From Salarchaeum japonicum (GTDB lineage: Archaea; Halobacteriota; Halobacteria; Halobacteriales; Halobacteriaceae): a stretch of DNA of 64,000 nt. A program made the translations under genes and the position numbers. Where the stretch lies: assembly GCF_020614395.1 (NCBI RefSeq), contig NZ_CP085324.1, positions 186,001-250,000 on the forward strand, written 5' to 3'. Below, one piece after another: positions 16,842 to 26,125 of this stretch (positions are counted from its first letter, which is position 1; every line of letters starts with the position of its first letter). The notes under the pieces were generated by a model, which saw only the letters and a list, made by a program, of their open reading frames with translations, was not told the origin of the DNA and made no database searches.

Positions 16842-18971
16842 TTACGACTCGGTGTCCGTATCGTCGTCCTCGTCCTCGTCGTCGCCCGCGCTCAGGCCGT
16901 CGTTCGCGGGGCGGTCGAGCGCGCGCTCGGCGTCCGAGTGCGCGGAGTAGCCGTCGAACCACCGGACGATGCGCTCCAGGCGATCGACGACGTGCCCGGG
17001 TTCGCCCGACCGGGAGAGTTCGTGGCCCTCCCGCGGATACCTGACGAGGCGGGTGTCCACGCCGTTTTTCTTCATGAAGAGGTAGAACATCTCGCCGTTG
17101 TTCACGGGGACGCGGAAGTCGTTGTCCGCGTGCACCACGAGCGTCGGCGTCTCCACCCGGTCGGCGTACGCGACCGGGGATTGCTCCCAGAGGAAGTCGG
17201 GTTCCTCCCAGGGCGTCGTGCCGAAGTCGCCCTCCACGAGCTTGAACGCGTCCGTGGAGCCGTAGAAGGAAGAGAGGTCGTAGACGCCGCGCTGGGCGAC
17301 CGCGCCGTCGAAGTAGTCCGTGTGGCCGACGATCCAGCCCGTCATGTACCCGCCGAAACTTCCGCCGGTGACGAACGCGTCGTCCTCGTCTACGTACTCC
17401 CTGCTCGCGACCTCCCGGACGCCGGCCATCACGTCCGTCATCGTCACGTCGCCCCAGTCGCGCTCGATGGCGGTCGCGAACGCCTCGCCGTAGCCGGTCG
17501 AGCCGCGGGGGTTCGACCAGAAGACGACGTAGCCCGCGGCGGCGAGCGTCTGGAACTCGTGCCACATCGTGCCCGCGGTGCTCCACATCGCGTGCGGGCC
17601 GCCGTGAATCTCCACCGCGAGCGGGTACGTCTCGTCGGGGTCGAAGTCGGGCGGGGTGAGCACCCAGCCCTGAATCTCGGTATGACCCGGTTCGGCAGAC
17701 GGGTCAGTATTGGTCTGGCCCGGTTCGGCAGACGGGTCAGTATTGGTCTGGCCCGGTTCGGCAGACGGGTCAGTACTGTCGCCCTCGCCGTTCTCGAACC
17801 ACAGTTCTTCGGGTTCGGAGACGGCGCGGTCGTCGAGGTAGTCGCTGTTCAACCGCGTGAGGCGGACTTCCTCTGCGCCGCCGGGGGTCGCGGCGAACAC
17901 GTCGCCGGGGTGGTCCCACTCGGACTGCGTGAACGCCACGGCGTCCGACGCGACGGAGAACCCGTCGATGTGGCCGCCCGTGTCGAGCACCGTCTCGACG
18001 CCGTCGTCCGTCGCGCGTCGCAACACGACCCGGCCTTCGTCGGGCGTCGCGAAGTACAGTGCGTCCTCCCGGAACTCCAGTCCGAGCGCGCTCACGGTGC
18101 GGTCGATGTCGTCGGTGACGGTCTCCACGCCGCCCGTTTCGCGGTCGAGCACGTCGATTTCGGACTGCCGCATCGACGCGTTCTCCAGCGGCGTCCACGT
18201 GTACGCGAGCGTCTCCGGGGTGGCGGCGAGCATCGGCATCCAGCCCGTCACCTCCGTCACGGTCTCCGCCGTCCCGGCGTCGAGGTCGTAGGCGTCCACG
18301 TCGAACGTCATCGAATCGTCCGGCTCCGCGCCGCGCTTCACGCCGAAGAAGACGGTGCTGGAATCGCCCCAGGTCGCGGAGACGTGGTCGAAGTCGCCGT
18401 CCGTGACGCGCTCCAGCTCCTCGGTGTCCGTGTCGAGGACGTAGACGTGGTTGCGGGCGTCGTCGATGTAGCGCGCGCCGGCGCGGTAGATGTGGCGGTC
18501 GATGACGCGGGGGTCGGGCGGGTCGCGCTCGTACTCCTCGTCGGGGAGTTCGAGGTCGATGCCGTCCTCGCGCTCGGTGGGGGTGACCGACTGCGTGAAC
18601 AGGAGGCGCTCGCCGTCCGGACTCCACTCGGGGTTCGAGACGCCGCCCGGCACGTCCGTCACGCGCCGCGCCTCCCCGCCGCTCGTCGGGAGAATCCACA
18701 ACTGGGGGCGGTCGTCGTCGCCGCCGCGCGTGCTGACGAACGCGAGGCGGTCGCCCGACGGCGACCACCGCGGCTGGGAGTCCGCGCCCTCGCCCGTCGT
18801 GAACTGCCGCGGCTCCCCGCCGCCCACGGGCACCACGTACACGGTGGCGTCGTAGGACTCGTCGTCCTCGGGCACGCGCCGCACGAACGCCACCCGGTCG
18901 CCGTCCGGAGACACCCGGGGGTCGCTCGGCTTCGCGATGTCGTGATACTCGCTCGCACGAATCCGATTCAT
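16842..18971 (-). CDS. S9-family serine peptidase (prolyl oligopeptidase / acylaminoacyl-peptidase type)
   Basis: A 709-residue two-domain peptidase. The first ~420 residues are a beta-propeller with TolB-like repeats (SPDGDRVAFVRR, PRWSPSGDRLAFVS, NPEWSPDGERLLFT). The C-terminal alpha/beta-hydrolase domain has the nucleophile Ser at about residue 538 in GGSFGGYMTG, an Asp near 617 in HADNDFRVP and the His near 650 in EGHELS. It cleaves short peptides, probably in the cytoplasm since no signal peptide is seen. The linker between the domains contains a perfect 11-residue tandem repeat absent from typical family members. Single gene. Confidence 0.92.
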   Translation of the reverse strand: MNRIRASEYHDIAKPSDPRVSPDGDRVAFVRRVPEDDESYDATVYVVPVGGGEPRQFTTGEGADSQPRWSPSGDRLAFVSTRGGDDDRPQLWILPTSGGEARRVTDVPGGVSNPEWSPDGERLLFTQSVTPTEREDGIDLELPDEEYERDPPDPRVIDRHIYRAGARYIDDARNHVYVLDTDTEELERVTDGDFDHVSATWGDSSTVFFGVKRGAEPDDSMTFDVDAYDLDAGTAETVTEVTGWMPMLAATPETLAYTWTPLENASMRQSEIDVLDRETGGVETVTDDIDRTVSALGLEFREDALYFATPDEGRVVLRRATDDGVETVLDTGGHIDGFSVASDAVAFTQSEWDHPGDVFAATPGGAEEVRLTRLNSDYLDDRAVSEPEELWFENGEGDSTDPSAEPGQTNTDPSAEPGQTNTDPSAEPGHTEIQGWVLTPPDFDPDETYPLAVEIHGGPHAMWSTAGTMWHEFQTLAAAGYVVFWSNPRGSTGYGEAFATAIERDWGDVTMTDVMAGVREVASREYVDEDDAFVTGGSFGGYMTGWIVGHTDYFDGAVAQRGVYDLSSFYGSTDAFKLVEGDFGTTPWEEPDFLWEQSPVAYADRVETPTLVVHADNDFRVPVNNGEMFYLFMKKNGVDTRLVRYPREGHELSRSGEPGHVVDRLERIVRWFDGYSAHSDAERALDRPANDGLSAGDDEDEDDDTDTES
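17686..17776. repeat. 33-bp in-frame tandem repeat inside the S9 peptidase gene
   Basis: Two full identical 33-bp units (17686-17718, 17719-17751) and a third of about 25 bp, each encoding DPSAEPGQTNT, in the linker between propeller and hydrolase domains. The near-identity of the units indicates recent slippage expansion. Confidence 0.9.
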
Positions 18972-19015
18972 ACCATCGCGTGGGAACCCGCCACAAAGGA
19001 CATTTCGGTTCGAAA

Positions 19016-19636
19016 CTACGCGATGTCCGCGCGGCCGCTCGTCGCGTTCCGAATCCGGTCGCGGAGCGCTTTCGCGTCGTCCGTGGCGACGGTCACCGAG
19101 AAGGCCACGTTCTCGCCGTAGTCGGCGTCGAACGCGCAGTCCGCGGATTCGAGGATGCCGCGCACCGTCCCGGAGTCGTCGTATTCGACCGTCACCGAAA
19201 AGGACTCCTGCGGGCGCTCCTCGACGGTTCCGGCGTCCGCGACGGCGTCCTTCACGGCCTTCGAGTACGCCCGCACCAGCCCGCCGACGCCGAGGTTCGT
19301 CCCGCCGTAGTACCGGGTGACGACGACCGCGACGTTCTCCAACTCCTCGCCCTGCAGGACGTTCAACGCCGGTTTCCCCGACGACCCCGACGGCTCCCCG
19401 TCGTCGCTCTGGTACTCCCGCAGCATGTAGTCGTCGCCCGGCCCACCCGATTCGACTCTGACTCGATACGCCGGAACGTTGTGGGTCGCGTCGTCGTACT
19501 CGTCGCGCACGGCGTCGATGAACGACTCCGCGTCGTCGGTCGTGGCCGTGGGTCGGACGTGCCCGATGAACTCGGAGCCCCGCACCTCGAAGGACGCCCG
19601 TCCGGGGGTCGCGACGGTTCGGTACGAGTCCGCCAT
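19016..19636 (-). CDS. IMPACT/YigZ-family protein
   Basis: A 206-residue member of the IMPACT (UPF0029) family. The N-terminal domain carries the hallmark DDGEPSGSSGKPALNVL and VVVTRYYGGTNLGVGGLVRAYS. The C-terminal domain (about 140-200) is ferredoxin-like (DUF1949). Eukaryotic IMPACT inhibits Gcn2; the prokaryotic role is uncertain. The first gene of the group is the upstream hisA, and the stop of the ACT-domain gene overlaps this start, so hisA, hisB, the ACT gene and this gene may form one transcript. Confidence 0.9.
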   Translation of the reverse strand: MADSYRTVATPGRASFEVRGSEFIGHVRPTATTDDAESFIDAVRDEYDDATHNVPAYRVRVESGGPGDDYMLREYQSDDGEPSGSSGKPALNVLQGEELENVAVVVTRYYGGTNLGVGGLVRAYSKAVKDAVADAGTVEERPQESFSVTVEYDDSGTVRGILESADCAFDADYGENVAFSVTVATDDAKALRDRIRNATSGRADIA

Positions 19637-20139
19637 CAGGACAGCTCGACCGACCGCACGAAGTCGAGGTTCATCAGGTCGGTGACGAGGTCGCCGGGGA
19701 GGGCTTCGTCCGTGACGAGGTAGAGCCGGGGTTCGTCCGTGAACTCGGGGTCTTCGCTGATGGTCTGCCGGATGCTGATGTCGTACTCGGCGACGAGGCT
19801 CGTGACCTGCGCGACGATACCGGACTCGTCGGCGTCGTTCACGGCGATGGTGATGACGGTGAGGTCGAGGACGGGCGCGAGGTCCATCAGGCTCGGAATC
19901 TGACTGATGTTCCGGAAGATGCGGGTGAGGTCGTCGTCCGCGAGGATGGCGTCCGTCGTCGAGTCCACCACGCGCCTATCGACGCCGGCCTCCTGCGCTA
20001 TCTGGGTGTAGGGGATTTCGATGTCGCCGGAGACGACGCGGCCCTCGTCGTTCACGGAGAAGCCGCGTTCGAGCAGGAGGCGGATGACGGCCTGCTGGCC
20101 GGGGCTTCCCTCGAACTTTTCGAGTATCTCGTCGAACAT
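19636..20139 (-). CDS. HTH plus ACT-domain amino-acid regulator
   Basis: A 167-residue protein with an N-terminal winged-helix-like segment (about residues 10-75, YTQIAQEAGVDRRVVDSTTD as recognition region) and a C-terminal ACT domain (about 93-165, LDLTVITIAVNDADESGIVA). ACT domains bind amino acids, so this looks like an amino-acid-responsive regulator. It sits directly after hisB and overlaps the IMPACT gene by one base, which points to control of histidine or general amino-acid metabolism (inference). Confidence 0.8.
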   Translation of the reverse strand: MFDEILEKFEGSPGQQAVIRLLLERGFSVNDEGRVVSGDIEIPYTQIAQEAGVDRRVVDSTTDAILADDDLTRIFRNISQIPSLMDLAPVLDLTVITIAVNDADESGIVAQVTSLVAEYDISIRQTISEDPEFTDEPRLYLVTDEALPGDLVTDLMNLDFVRSVELS

Positions 20140-20727
20140 CTACAGCTGGCCTTTCGTGCTCGCGACGCCCTGCCGGCGGTCGTCCACGCGCGTCGCGTCG
20201 TCCAGCGCGCGCGCCACGGCCTTGAACGCGGCCTCTATCTCGTGGTGGGCGTTCTCGCCCTCGACGTCCACGTGGAGAGTCGCGCCGGCGTTCACGGCGA
20301 ACGACCGGAAGAAGTGCCGGGCCATCACGCTCGTGAACTCGCCCACGTACTCCTGGCTGAACTCGCCGCTGAACTCGTAGAGCGGGCGGCCGGAGAGGTC
20401 GAGGACGACGCTCGCGACGGCTTCGTCGAGCGGGACGCGGCGGTCGGCGAACCGCTCCAGGCCCGATTTGTCGCCGAGCGCGTCCGCGAACGCGCGCCCG
20501 AGGACGATGCCCACGTCCTCGACGGTGTGGTGGTCGTCGATGTCGAGGTCGCCCGCGCAGGAGACCGTGAGGTCGAACAGGCCGTGTTTCGCGAACGACT
20601 CCAGCATGTGGTCGAAGAAGCCGATACCCGTCTCGATGTCGCTCTCCCCGGTTCCGTCCACGTCGAGGGCGACCTCGATTTCGGTTTCGGCGGTCGCGCG
20701 TGCGACGCTCGCGCTTCTCTCGCTCAT
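20140..20727 (-). CDS. hisB: Imidazoleglycerol-phosphate dehydratase
   Basis: Sixth step of histidine synthesis: imidazole-glycerol phosphate to imidazole-acetol phosphate. It is 195 residues and monofunctional (no HAD phosphatase domain). Metal-binding His motifs are [41 protein letters not shown] and [13 protein letters not shown]. The start [19 protein letters not shown] is typical of the family; an in-frame ATG 24 bases upstream is less likely. It lies 30 bases after hisA. Confidence 0.95.
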   Translation of the reverse strand: MSERSASVARATAETEIEVALDVDGTGESDIETGIGFFDHMLESFAKHGLFDLTVSCAGDLDIDDHHTVEDVGIVLGRAFADALGDKSGLERFADRRVPLDEAVASVVLDLSGRPLYEFSGEFSQEYVGEFTSVMARHFFRSFAVNAGATLHVDVEGENAHHEIEAAFKAVARALDDATRVDDRRQGVASTKGQL

Positions 20728-20757
20728 ACCCCTCCTACTATCGGCCCCCACAAGGGT

Positions 20758-21486
20758 CTAGCGCTGCCCGACGGCCTCCTGGGCCTCGCGGAGCGTGAAG
20801 TTCCCCTCGTAGAGCGCGGTGCCGACGACGGCGGCGGCCGCGCCCGCGTCCCTCGTCGCGACCACGTCCTCGACGGTGGCGACGCCGCCGGACGCGACGA
20901 CGGGGATGTCCACGGCGCTCGCGACCCGCTCGATTTCCCCGGTGCGCACGCCCGCCTCCTGGCCCTCCACGTCCACGTCCGTGAACAGGATGCCGGACGC
21001 GCCGAGTTCCTCGTAGCGCTCCGCGGCGTCCGCGGGGTCGAGACCCGTGCCTTCGGTCCAGCCGGAGACGACGACCTCGCCGTCCTTCGCGTCGAGACTG
21101 ACGAGCACGCCGTCGGGGTAGCTGTTCGTCACCACGTCCACGATTCCGGGGTCTTCGACCGCCGCCGTCCCGAGGATGACGCGGTCGACGCCGAGGCGGA
21201 GGAGTCCCATCGCGTCCGCCGCGGTGCGCACGCCGCCGCCGAGCTGGATGTCCACGTCCACGGCCGCGAGAATGGCTTCGACGGCGTCCGCGTTCTTCCG
21301 CTGCCCCTCGAACGCGCCGTCCAAATCCACGAGGTGGAGGGTTTGTGCGCCCTCACTCACCCAGTTCTCCGCGGCGGCGAGCGGGTCGCCGTACGTCGTT
21401 CCCGTGCCGCGCTCCCCCTGCACTAACTGCACCGCCTCCCCGTCCTGCATGTCCACGGCGGGGACGACCTCGAAAGACTCGAACAT
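20758..21486 (-). CDS. hisA: ProFAR isomerase
   Basis: Phosphoribosylformimino-5-aminoimidazole carboxamide ribotide isomerase, fourth step of histidine synthesis, a 242-residue TIM barrel. Key elements are the N-terminal VVPAVDMQDGEAVQLVQG with the catalytic Asp, LHLVDLDGAFEG, the phosphate loop IQLGGGVRTAADA, and the second catalytic Asp/phosphate site ILFTDVDVEGQEAG with VVASGGVATVED. It begins the hisA-hisB-ACT-IMPACT group. It diverges from the second PiT transporter gene. Confidence 0.95.
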   Translation of the reverse strand: MFESFEVVPAVDMQDGEAVQLVQGERGTGTTYGDPLAAAENWVSEGAQTLHLVDLDGAFEGQRKNADAVEAILAAVDVDIQLGGGVRTAADAMGLLRLGVDRVILGTAAVEDPGIVDVVTNSYPDGVLVSLDAKDGEVVVSGWTEGTGLDPADAAERYEELGASGILFTDVDVEGQEAGVRTGEIERVASAVDIPVVASGGVATVEDVVATRDAGAAAAVVGTALYEGNFTLREAQEAVGQR

Positions 21487-21567
21487 ACCCCGAGTTCGAA
21501 CCCGACGCGGAAAAACGCCGCCGGTTTTTCGGGGGGTTCAAACGCCGCGAACGAGTATCCCGGATAG

Positions 21568-22722
21568 ATGGAACTGCTCCTGGTCGTCGGCCTCGCGGTC
21601 GCCGTGTTCGTCGGATTCAACATCGGCGGGTCATCGACCGGCGTCGCGTTCGGGCCCGCCGTCGGGAGTAACGTCGTCTCCAAGCTCGGCGCGGCCGGCC
21701 TCATGACGGGGTTCGCGTTGCTCGGCGGGTGGACGGTCGGTCGGAACGTCATCGACACGATGGGCGGCGACATCGTCCCCGCCGACACGTTCACGCTCGC
21801 GGCGTCCGTCGGCGTCCTCTTCTTCGTCGGCCTGGCGCTCCTCGTGTCGAACACGTTCGGCGTCCCCGCCTCCACGTCCATGACCGCCGTCGGCGCGATC
21901 GCCGGACTGGGCGTCGCGTCCGGCACGCTCGACTGGGCCGTCATGGGCGAAATCGTCGTCTGGTGGCTCGTCGCGCCCATCCTCGCGTTCTGGGTGTGCG
22001 CCGTCATCGGCCGCTACCTCTACCCCTACCTCGACGCCGCGTTCCCCATCGAGAAATCCGAGCGCTCCGTCGTCTCCCTGGAGGGACTCCGGCCGCGCAT
22101 CGCGGACGACGCCACCGGCCGCGAACTCGTCGCGAGCGCGCTCGTCGTCGTCATCGGCTGTTACATGGCGTTCTCCGCGGGCGCGTCGAACGTCGCGAAC
22201 GCCGTCGCCCCCCTCGTCGGGAGCGACGCCATCACCGCCAGCAACGGCGTCCTGCTCGCCGGCGCGGCCATCGGCCTCGGCGCGTTCACCATCGCCCGCC
22301 GCACCCTCGACACCGTCGGGAACGACCTCACCGACCTCCCGTTGCTCGCCGCGCTCATCGTTGAGGTCGTCTCCGCGAGCCTCATCACCTTCCTCTCCAC
22401 CATCGGCATCCCCGCCAGCCTCGCCGTCTCCGCCACGATGTCCATCGTCGGCCTCGGCTGGGGGCGCGCCACCCGCACCGTGAAAGCCACCGACGTGGCG
22501 CGCCGGGACGTGGACGCGAAAGTCAGCATGAACGCGCTCGCCGCAGACCGCCCCGACGAGGTTCCCGCGATGGGCGAGGAAGACCCCGACGAACTCGTCG
22601 CCAGCGACCTCTTCGACCCCTCCACCACCGCCCGCGTCGTCGTCCTCTGGGTGCTCACCCCCTCCATCGCCGCCGTCGCCTCGTGGGGACTGTTCAGCCT
22701 GATACCGCTTTACACGCCCTGA
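21568..22722 (+). CDS. pitA: PiT-family inorganic phosphate transporter
   Basis: A 384-residue permease with about ten to twelve membrane helices and both PiT repeats intact: FNIGGSSTGVAFGPAVGSNVV near the N terminus and AFSAGASNVANAVAPLVGS after a cytoplasmic segment around residues 155-190. It takes up phosphate with H+ or Na+, possibly as metal phosphate. This copy keeps the canonical signature that the other PiT gene in the window lacks. Single gene between hisA and the ferredoxin gene. Confidence 0.88.
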   Translation: MELLLVVGLAVAVFVGFNIGGSSTGVAFGPAVGSNVVSKLGAAGLMTGFALLGGWTVGRNVIDTMGGDIVPADTFTLAASVGVLFFVGLALLVSNTFGVPASTSMTAVGAIAGLGVASGTLDWAVMGEIVVWWLVAPILAFWVCAVIGRYLYPYLDAAFPIEKSERSVVSLEGLRPRIADDATGRELVASALVVVIGCYMAFSAGASNVANAVAPLVGSDAITASNGVLLAGAAIGLGAFTIARRTLDTVGNDLTDLPLLAALIVEVVSASLITFLSTIGIPASLAVSATMSIVGLGWGRATRTVKATDVARRDVDAKVSMNALAADRPDEVPAMGEEDPDELVASDLFDPSTTARVVVLWVLTPSIAAVASWGLFSLIPLYTP

Positions 22723-22774
22723 GGACGGACGCATCCCACAAGCCATATGACTCCGGCCGTAGAACCGTCGGGTG

Positions 22775-23164
22775 ATGCCAACCGTCGAATACCTCAACTA
22801 CGAAGTGCTGGACGACCACGGCTGGGATATCGAGGACGACGACCTCTTCGAGAAAGCCGCAGACGCCGGTCTCGACGCCGAGGACTACGGCGAACTCGAC
22901 GTCCCCCAGGGCGGCTACATCCTCGAAACCGCCGAGGCCCAGGGCTACGACTGGCCGTTCTCGTGCCGCGCCGGTGCGTGCGCGAACTGCGCGTCCATCC
23001 TCAAGGAGGGCGAAATCAACATGGACATGCAGCAGATCCTCTCCGACGAGGAGGTCGAGGAGAAGAACGTCCGCCTCACCTGCATCGGCAGCCCCGAGAC
23101 GGAGGAAGTCAAGATCGTCTACAACGCGAAGCACCTCGACTACCTCCAGAACCGCGTCATCTAA
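22775..23164 (+). CDS. fdx: Halophilic plant-type 2Fe-2S ferredoxin
   Basis: A 129-residue electron carrier for 2-oxoacid:ferredoxin oxidoreductases and other partners. The sequence from [17 protein letters not shown] through YLQNRVI follows the well-known halobacterial ferredoxin, including its acidic N-terminal insertion for salt adaptation. Cluster cysteines are C64, C69, C72 and C103 ([11 protein letters not shown] and RLTCIG). The ATG at 22775 is preceded immediately by an in-frame GTG, which is less likely. A perfect hairpin follows the stop codon. Confidence 0.97.
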   Translation: MPTVEYLNYEVLDDHGWDIEDDDLFEKAADAGLDAEDYGELDVPQGGYILETAEAQGYDWPFSCRAGACANCASILKEGEINMDMQQILSDEEVEEKNVRLTCIGSPETEEVKIVYNAKHLDYLQNRVI

Positions 23165-23183
23165 CGCGACAGCGTTACGGTTC

Positions 23184-23201
23184 GCAGGACAGCCGTCCTG
23201 C
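23184..23201 (+). terminator. Hairpin downstream of the ferredoxin gene
   Basis: GCAGGAC, AGCC, GTCCTGC: a perfect 7-bp stem with a four-base loop starting 20 bases after the ferredoxin stop codon. It is probably a 3' stabilising or terminating structure for this usually highly expressed transcript. Confidence 0.45.
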
Positions 23202-23311
23202 GTCACTCTAACGCGGCGTCCAGCTTTCTCCGTTCTTTCCACCTCCGTAGCCGGCGGCTCGGCGGGCGCGGGCAGTAACGCCTAACACGCCGGCCCCCGC
23301 TGATTGGGGTA

Positions 23312-24280
23312 GTGTACGCGACGATTCCCGACCTCCTTCGACTCCTCTTCGTGCCGGCGTTGGCGTGGGCGGCCTACCACGACGTGCGCGTGCGGCGGGT
23401 GCCGAACGAACTCTGGTATCCGTTCGTCGCGCTCGGCCTCGGCCTGCTGGCGTGGGAGTACGTGCTGGTTGAGCGGACGAGCGTCTTTCTGGTGCGGGCG
23501 GCGGTGAGCCTGCTGGTGATTCCGCTGGCGTACGTGTTCTGGTTCATCGGCGGGTTCGGGGGCGCGGATTTCAAGGCGTTCTGCGTCGTCGCCCTGCTCT
23601 ATCCGACGTATCCGAGTTACTACGTCGCCGACCTCGCGCTCCCGCTCGTCCGCACCCAGCTGGGCGTGTTCTCGGTGACGGTGGTGACGAACGCGATGCT
23701 CGCCAGTCTGGGGTATCCGCTCGCGCTCGGCCTGCGGAACGCGCTCACGGGCGTGGTCTCGAAACTGATGTTCGTCGGGCGGCCCGTCACCACCCACCAG
23801 TTGGCGGAGGCGCACGGAAGCCTCCTCGAAACCCCCGAGGGGTTCTCGCGCGGCGGCCTCGACCTGGACGCGCTCCGGATGTACCTGCGGTGGCGGGGCG
23901 TCACGCTCGGCCAACTGCTCGCGCACCCCGAGCGCTACCGCGACCCCGCGACGGTGCCCGAGGAAACGAACGACCCCGGTGACGGGTCGGTGACGACGGA
24001 GGAGATTCCCGACCCCGCGTCCGAACCCGACCCGCGCGAGGCCGCGGGCGAGTACGACGACCCGTGGGGGGCGGCGCGCTTCCTCGACGACATCGACTCC
24101 ACGGCGTACGGCACCACGCCCGCGAAACTCCGCGACGGCCTCGATGTCATCACGAGCCAGACCCGGGTCTGGATAACGCCGGGCGTCCCGTTCATCGTCC
24201 CGCTGTTCGTCGGTCTCCTGCTCGCGCTCACCGCCGGCGACCTCCTGTTCGCCCTGATGCGACTCATCGGTCTCGTGTAG
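23312..24280 (+). CDS. Archaeal prepilin/preflagellin peptidase (A24 family, PibD-like)
   Basis: A 322-residue polytopic aspartic peptidase that would cleave type III signal peptides of archaellins and pilins. The two catalytic aspartates are D24 in YHDVRVRRVPNE and D87 in the GxGD-like GGFGGADFKAF. Seven or so membrane segments are seen, with a large acidic soluble insertion (about residues 160-285) before the last helix, as in haloarchaeal PibD. Starts with GTG. No archaellin genes are nearby. Confidence 0.88.
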   Translation: MYATIPDLLRLLFVPALAWAAYHDVRVRRVPNELWYPFVALGLGLLAWEYVLVERTSVFLVRAAVSLLVIPLAYVFWFIGGFGGADFKAFCVVALLYPTYPSYYVADLALPLVRTQLGVFSVTVVTNAMLASLGYPLALGLRNALTGVVSKLMFVGRPVTTHQLAEAHGSLLETPEGFSRGGLDLDALRMYLRWRGVTLGQLLAHPERYRDPATVPEETNDPGDGSVTTEEIPDPASEPDPREAAGEYDDPWGAARFLDDIDSTAYGTTPAKLRDGLDVITSQTRVWITPGVPFIVPLFVGLLLALTAGDLLFALMRLIGLV

Positions 24281-24317
24281 GCGAAACGGCCTTGGTGTCC
24301 GCGCGAAACCCTCGAAC

Positions 24318-24623
24318 ATGGCTCTCGACCGACACGACGCCGCCGCTGGCGTCCTCGCCCTCCTCGGACTCGCGGTGTTCGCGTACACGCTCCTCGTCAC
24401 GTTCACGCCGATTTTCGGCGGTATCGTCGCGCTCGCCGCGCTCGCCGTCGCCGCGCTCGTCCGCGCCCGCGACCTCGAACACGCCGCGGTCGTCGCCCTG
24501 CTCGCCGCCGTCGTCGTCGCCGCGACGGCCGCCACCGGCACCCTGTACGGCCTCCTCCTGGGACTGATTCTCGCCGCCGTCTGCTACGTCGGGTGGCGGG
24601 TCGTGACGGGACGAACCGGCTGA
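24318..24623 (+). CDS. Small three- or four-helix membrane protein, unknown
   Basis: A 101-residue, almost entirely hydrophobic protein (for example [19 protein letters not shown] and [21 protein letters not shown]) with a short RARDLEHA polar turn. No family is recognised. It sits between the prepilin peptidase and hisI genes in the same orientation, 37 bases from each neighbour, so it may belong to one transcription unit with them. Confidence 0.6.
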   Translation: MALDRHDAAAGVLALLGLAVFAYTLLVTFTPIFGGIVALAALAVAALVRARDLEHAAVVALLAAVVVAATAATGTLYGLLLGLILAAVCYVGWRVVTGRTG

Positions 24624-24660
24624 CAGAAAGACTATCCGTCCCAGCACCGTCGATTCGACT

Positions 24661-25035
24661 ATGTCAGCAGAGTTCGGCGTGGACCTCGACTTCGGGAACG
24701 ACGGCCTCGTCCCGGCGGTCGCGCAGGACGCCGACACGGGCGACGTGTTGATGCTCGCGTACGCGAACCGCGAGGCGCTCGCGAAGTCCCGGGAGACGGG
24801 GCGCGCGCACTACTACAGTCGATCCCGGGAGGAACTCTGGGAGAAGGGCGCGACGAGCGGCCACACCCAGGAAATCGATGAAATCCGCGTGGACTGCGAC
24901 GGCGACGCCATCCTCTACCTCGTGGAGCAGGCGGGCGGCGCGTGCCACACGGGCTACGAATCGTGCTTCCACCGGACGCTCGACGGCGACACCGTCGGTG
25001 AACAGGTGTTCGACCCGGATGCCGTCTACGAGTAG
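24661..25035 (+). CDS. hisI: Phosphoribosyl-AMP cyclohydrolase
   Basis: Third step of histidine synthesis, opening the purine ring of PR-AMP; zinc and magnesium dependent. The 124-residue length fits a stand-alone HisI without the HisE domain. Motifs: [33 protein letters not shown], the metal site VDCDGD (C79, D80, D82) and C95/C102 in [10 protein letters not shown]. It overlaps the following coiled-coil gene by 17 bases. It is distant from hisA/hisB, as is usual for dispersed haloarchaeal his genes. Confidence 0.95.
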   Translation: MSAEFGVDLDFGNDGLVPAVAQDADTGDVLMLAYANREALAKSRETGRAHYYSRSREELWEKGATSGHTQEIDEIRVDCDGDAILYLVEQAGGACHTGYESCFHRTLDGDTVGEQVFDPDAVYE

Positions 25036-26125
25036 CGTCCTCGCGGAACTCGACGCCGCCGAGACCGCCCGCGAGGACGCGGAGGCGGCCGTCGAGGAGG
25101 TCGGCGAGGACACCATCGACCGCGTCGTCGAGAAACTGGAGCGCGCGGAACGCCTCCTCGAGAAGTACGAGGAGACCGCGACCGGCACCGGCGACTTCCA
25201 GTCGTTCGTCGCGTTCCAGGGCGAGGTGGACGACCTGCTCGACGACATCCCCGACGACTTCCCCGTCCGGGGCGCGTTCGAGGCGTACGACGACCGCCTC
25301 GACAAACGCCGGGTCTCGGAGTCAGACTTCGAGAACGCCCGAGACGCCCTGGAGCCGGCGCGCGAGTACCGCGACCTCCTCGAAACGCGGGCGGACGCCC
25401 GGGAGCGCTACCGGGAGGCCGTGCGCGCGGTTCGCGACCGCCTCGACACGGTGGAGGAGCGCCTCGCCGACCTCGAACGCCTCCACGAACTCGGGAACGC
25501 CGACCTCGACGCCCCGACGGAGGAACTCCGCGACCCCATCGAGTCCTACAACGACGCCGTCCGCGACGACTTCTCCGACTTCCGCGGGGCGGCGACCGCC
25601 CGCGACTTCCTCGACTTCGCGGAGACCGCCGCCGGCTACCCGCTCGTGGGTATTCCGCATCCGCCGAGCGACCTCGACGCGTACGTCCGCGAGGCCGACG
25701 CGGGCGAGAAACCTATCTCGGAACTCCTGGAGTTCGCGGACTACTCGGTGTCGAAACTCGACCACTACGTCGAGCAACCCCAGCGGCTGAAGCGCGCGGT
25801 CGGCGGGAACACGACCTACCTCGACCGCCTCGACGCCGACCCCCTGACGGTCGAGTGGCCGCCGTTGCCGGCGGACGAACTCCGGTATCGGGCGCGCGAA
25901 CTCGTCGCCGTGGTCGCGCGGTTCGCGGACGACGAGACGGTCGCGCTCGCCCGCGAGGTGCGGAACGTCGCGCTCCGCGGGGACTACGCCCGCCTCCGCA
26001 CCGCCGCCGTCGCGGCGGACGAACTCACCGCCGAGGAGCAGGCGGAAATCGAGTCCGGGCAGGTCGCGGACGACCTCGAACAGGTACGGGAGGAACGGGA
26101 GAAACTGGACGCGGCGCTCGACTAG
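25019..26125 (+). CDS. Coiled-coil protein, unknown function
   Basis: A 368-residue, highly charged protein dominated by heptad-like helices ([41 protein letters not shown]; a C-terminal [16 protein letters not shown]). A short non-helical patch [17 protein letters not shown] lies near residue 215. It could be structural or chromosome-associated, but nothing identifies a function. The ATG lies inside the end of hisI, so translation is probably coupled. It ends by sharing CTAG with the convergent glmM stop. Confidence 0.7.
   Translation: MPSTSSVLAELDAAETAREDAEAAVEEVGEDTIDRVVEKLERAERLLEKYEETATGTGDFQSFVAFQGEVDDLLDDIPDDFPVRGAFEAYDDRLDKRRVSESDFENARDALEPAREYRDLLETRADARERYREAVRAVRDRLDTVEERLADLERLHELGNADLDAPTEELRDPIESYNDAVRDDFSDFRGAATARDFLDFAETAAGYPLVGIPHPPSDLDAYVREADAGEKPISELLEFADYSVSKLDHYVEQPQRLKRAVGGNTTYLDRLDADPLTVEWPPLPADELRYRARELVAVVARFADDETVALAREVRNVALRGDYARLRTAAVAADELTAEEQAEIESGQVADDLEQVREEREKLDAALD

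Noticed and set aside
17686-17776. A CRISPR or REP-type repeat
   Set aside because: The repeats are adjacent without spacers, are a multiple of three bases and lie inside the S9 coding frame.
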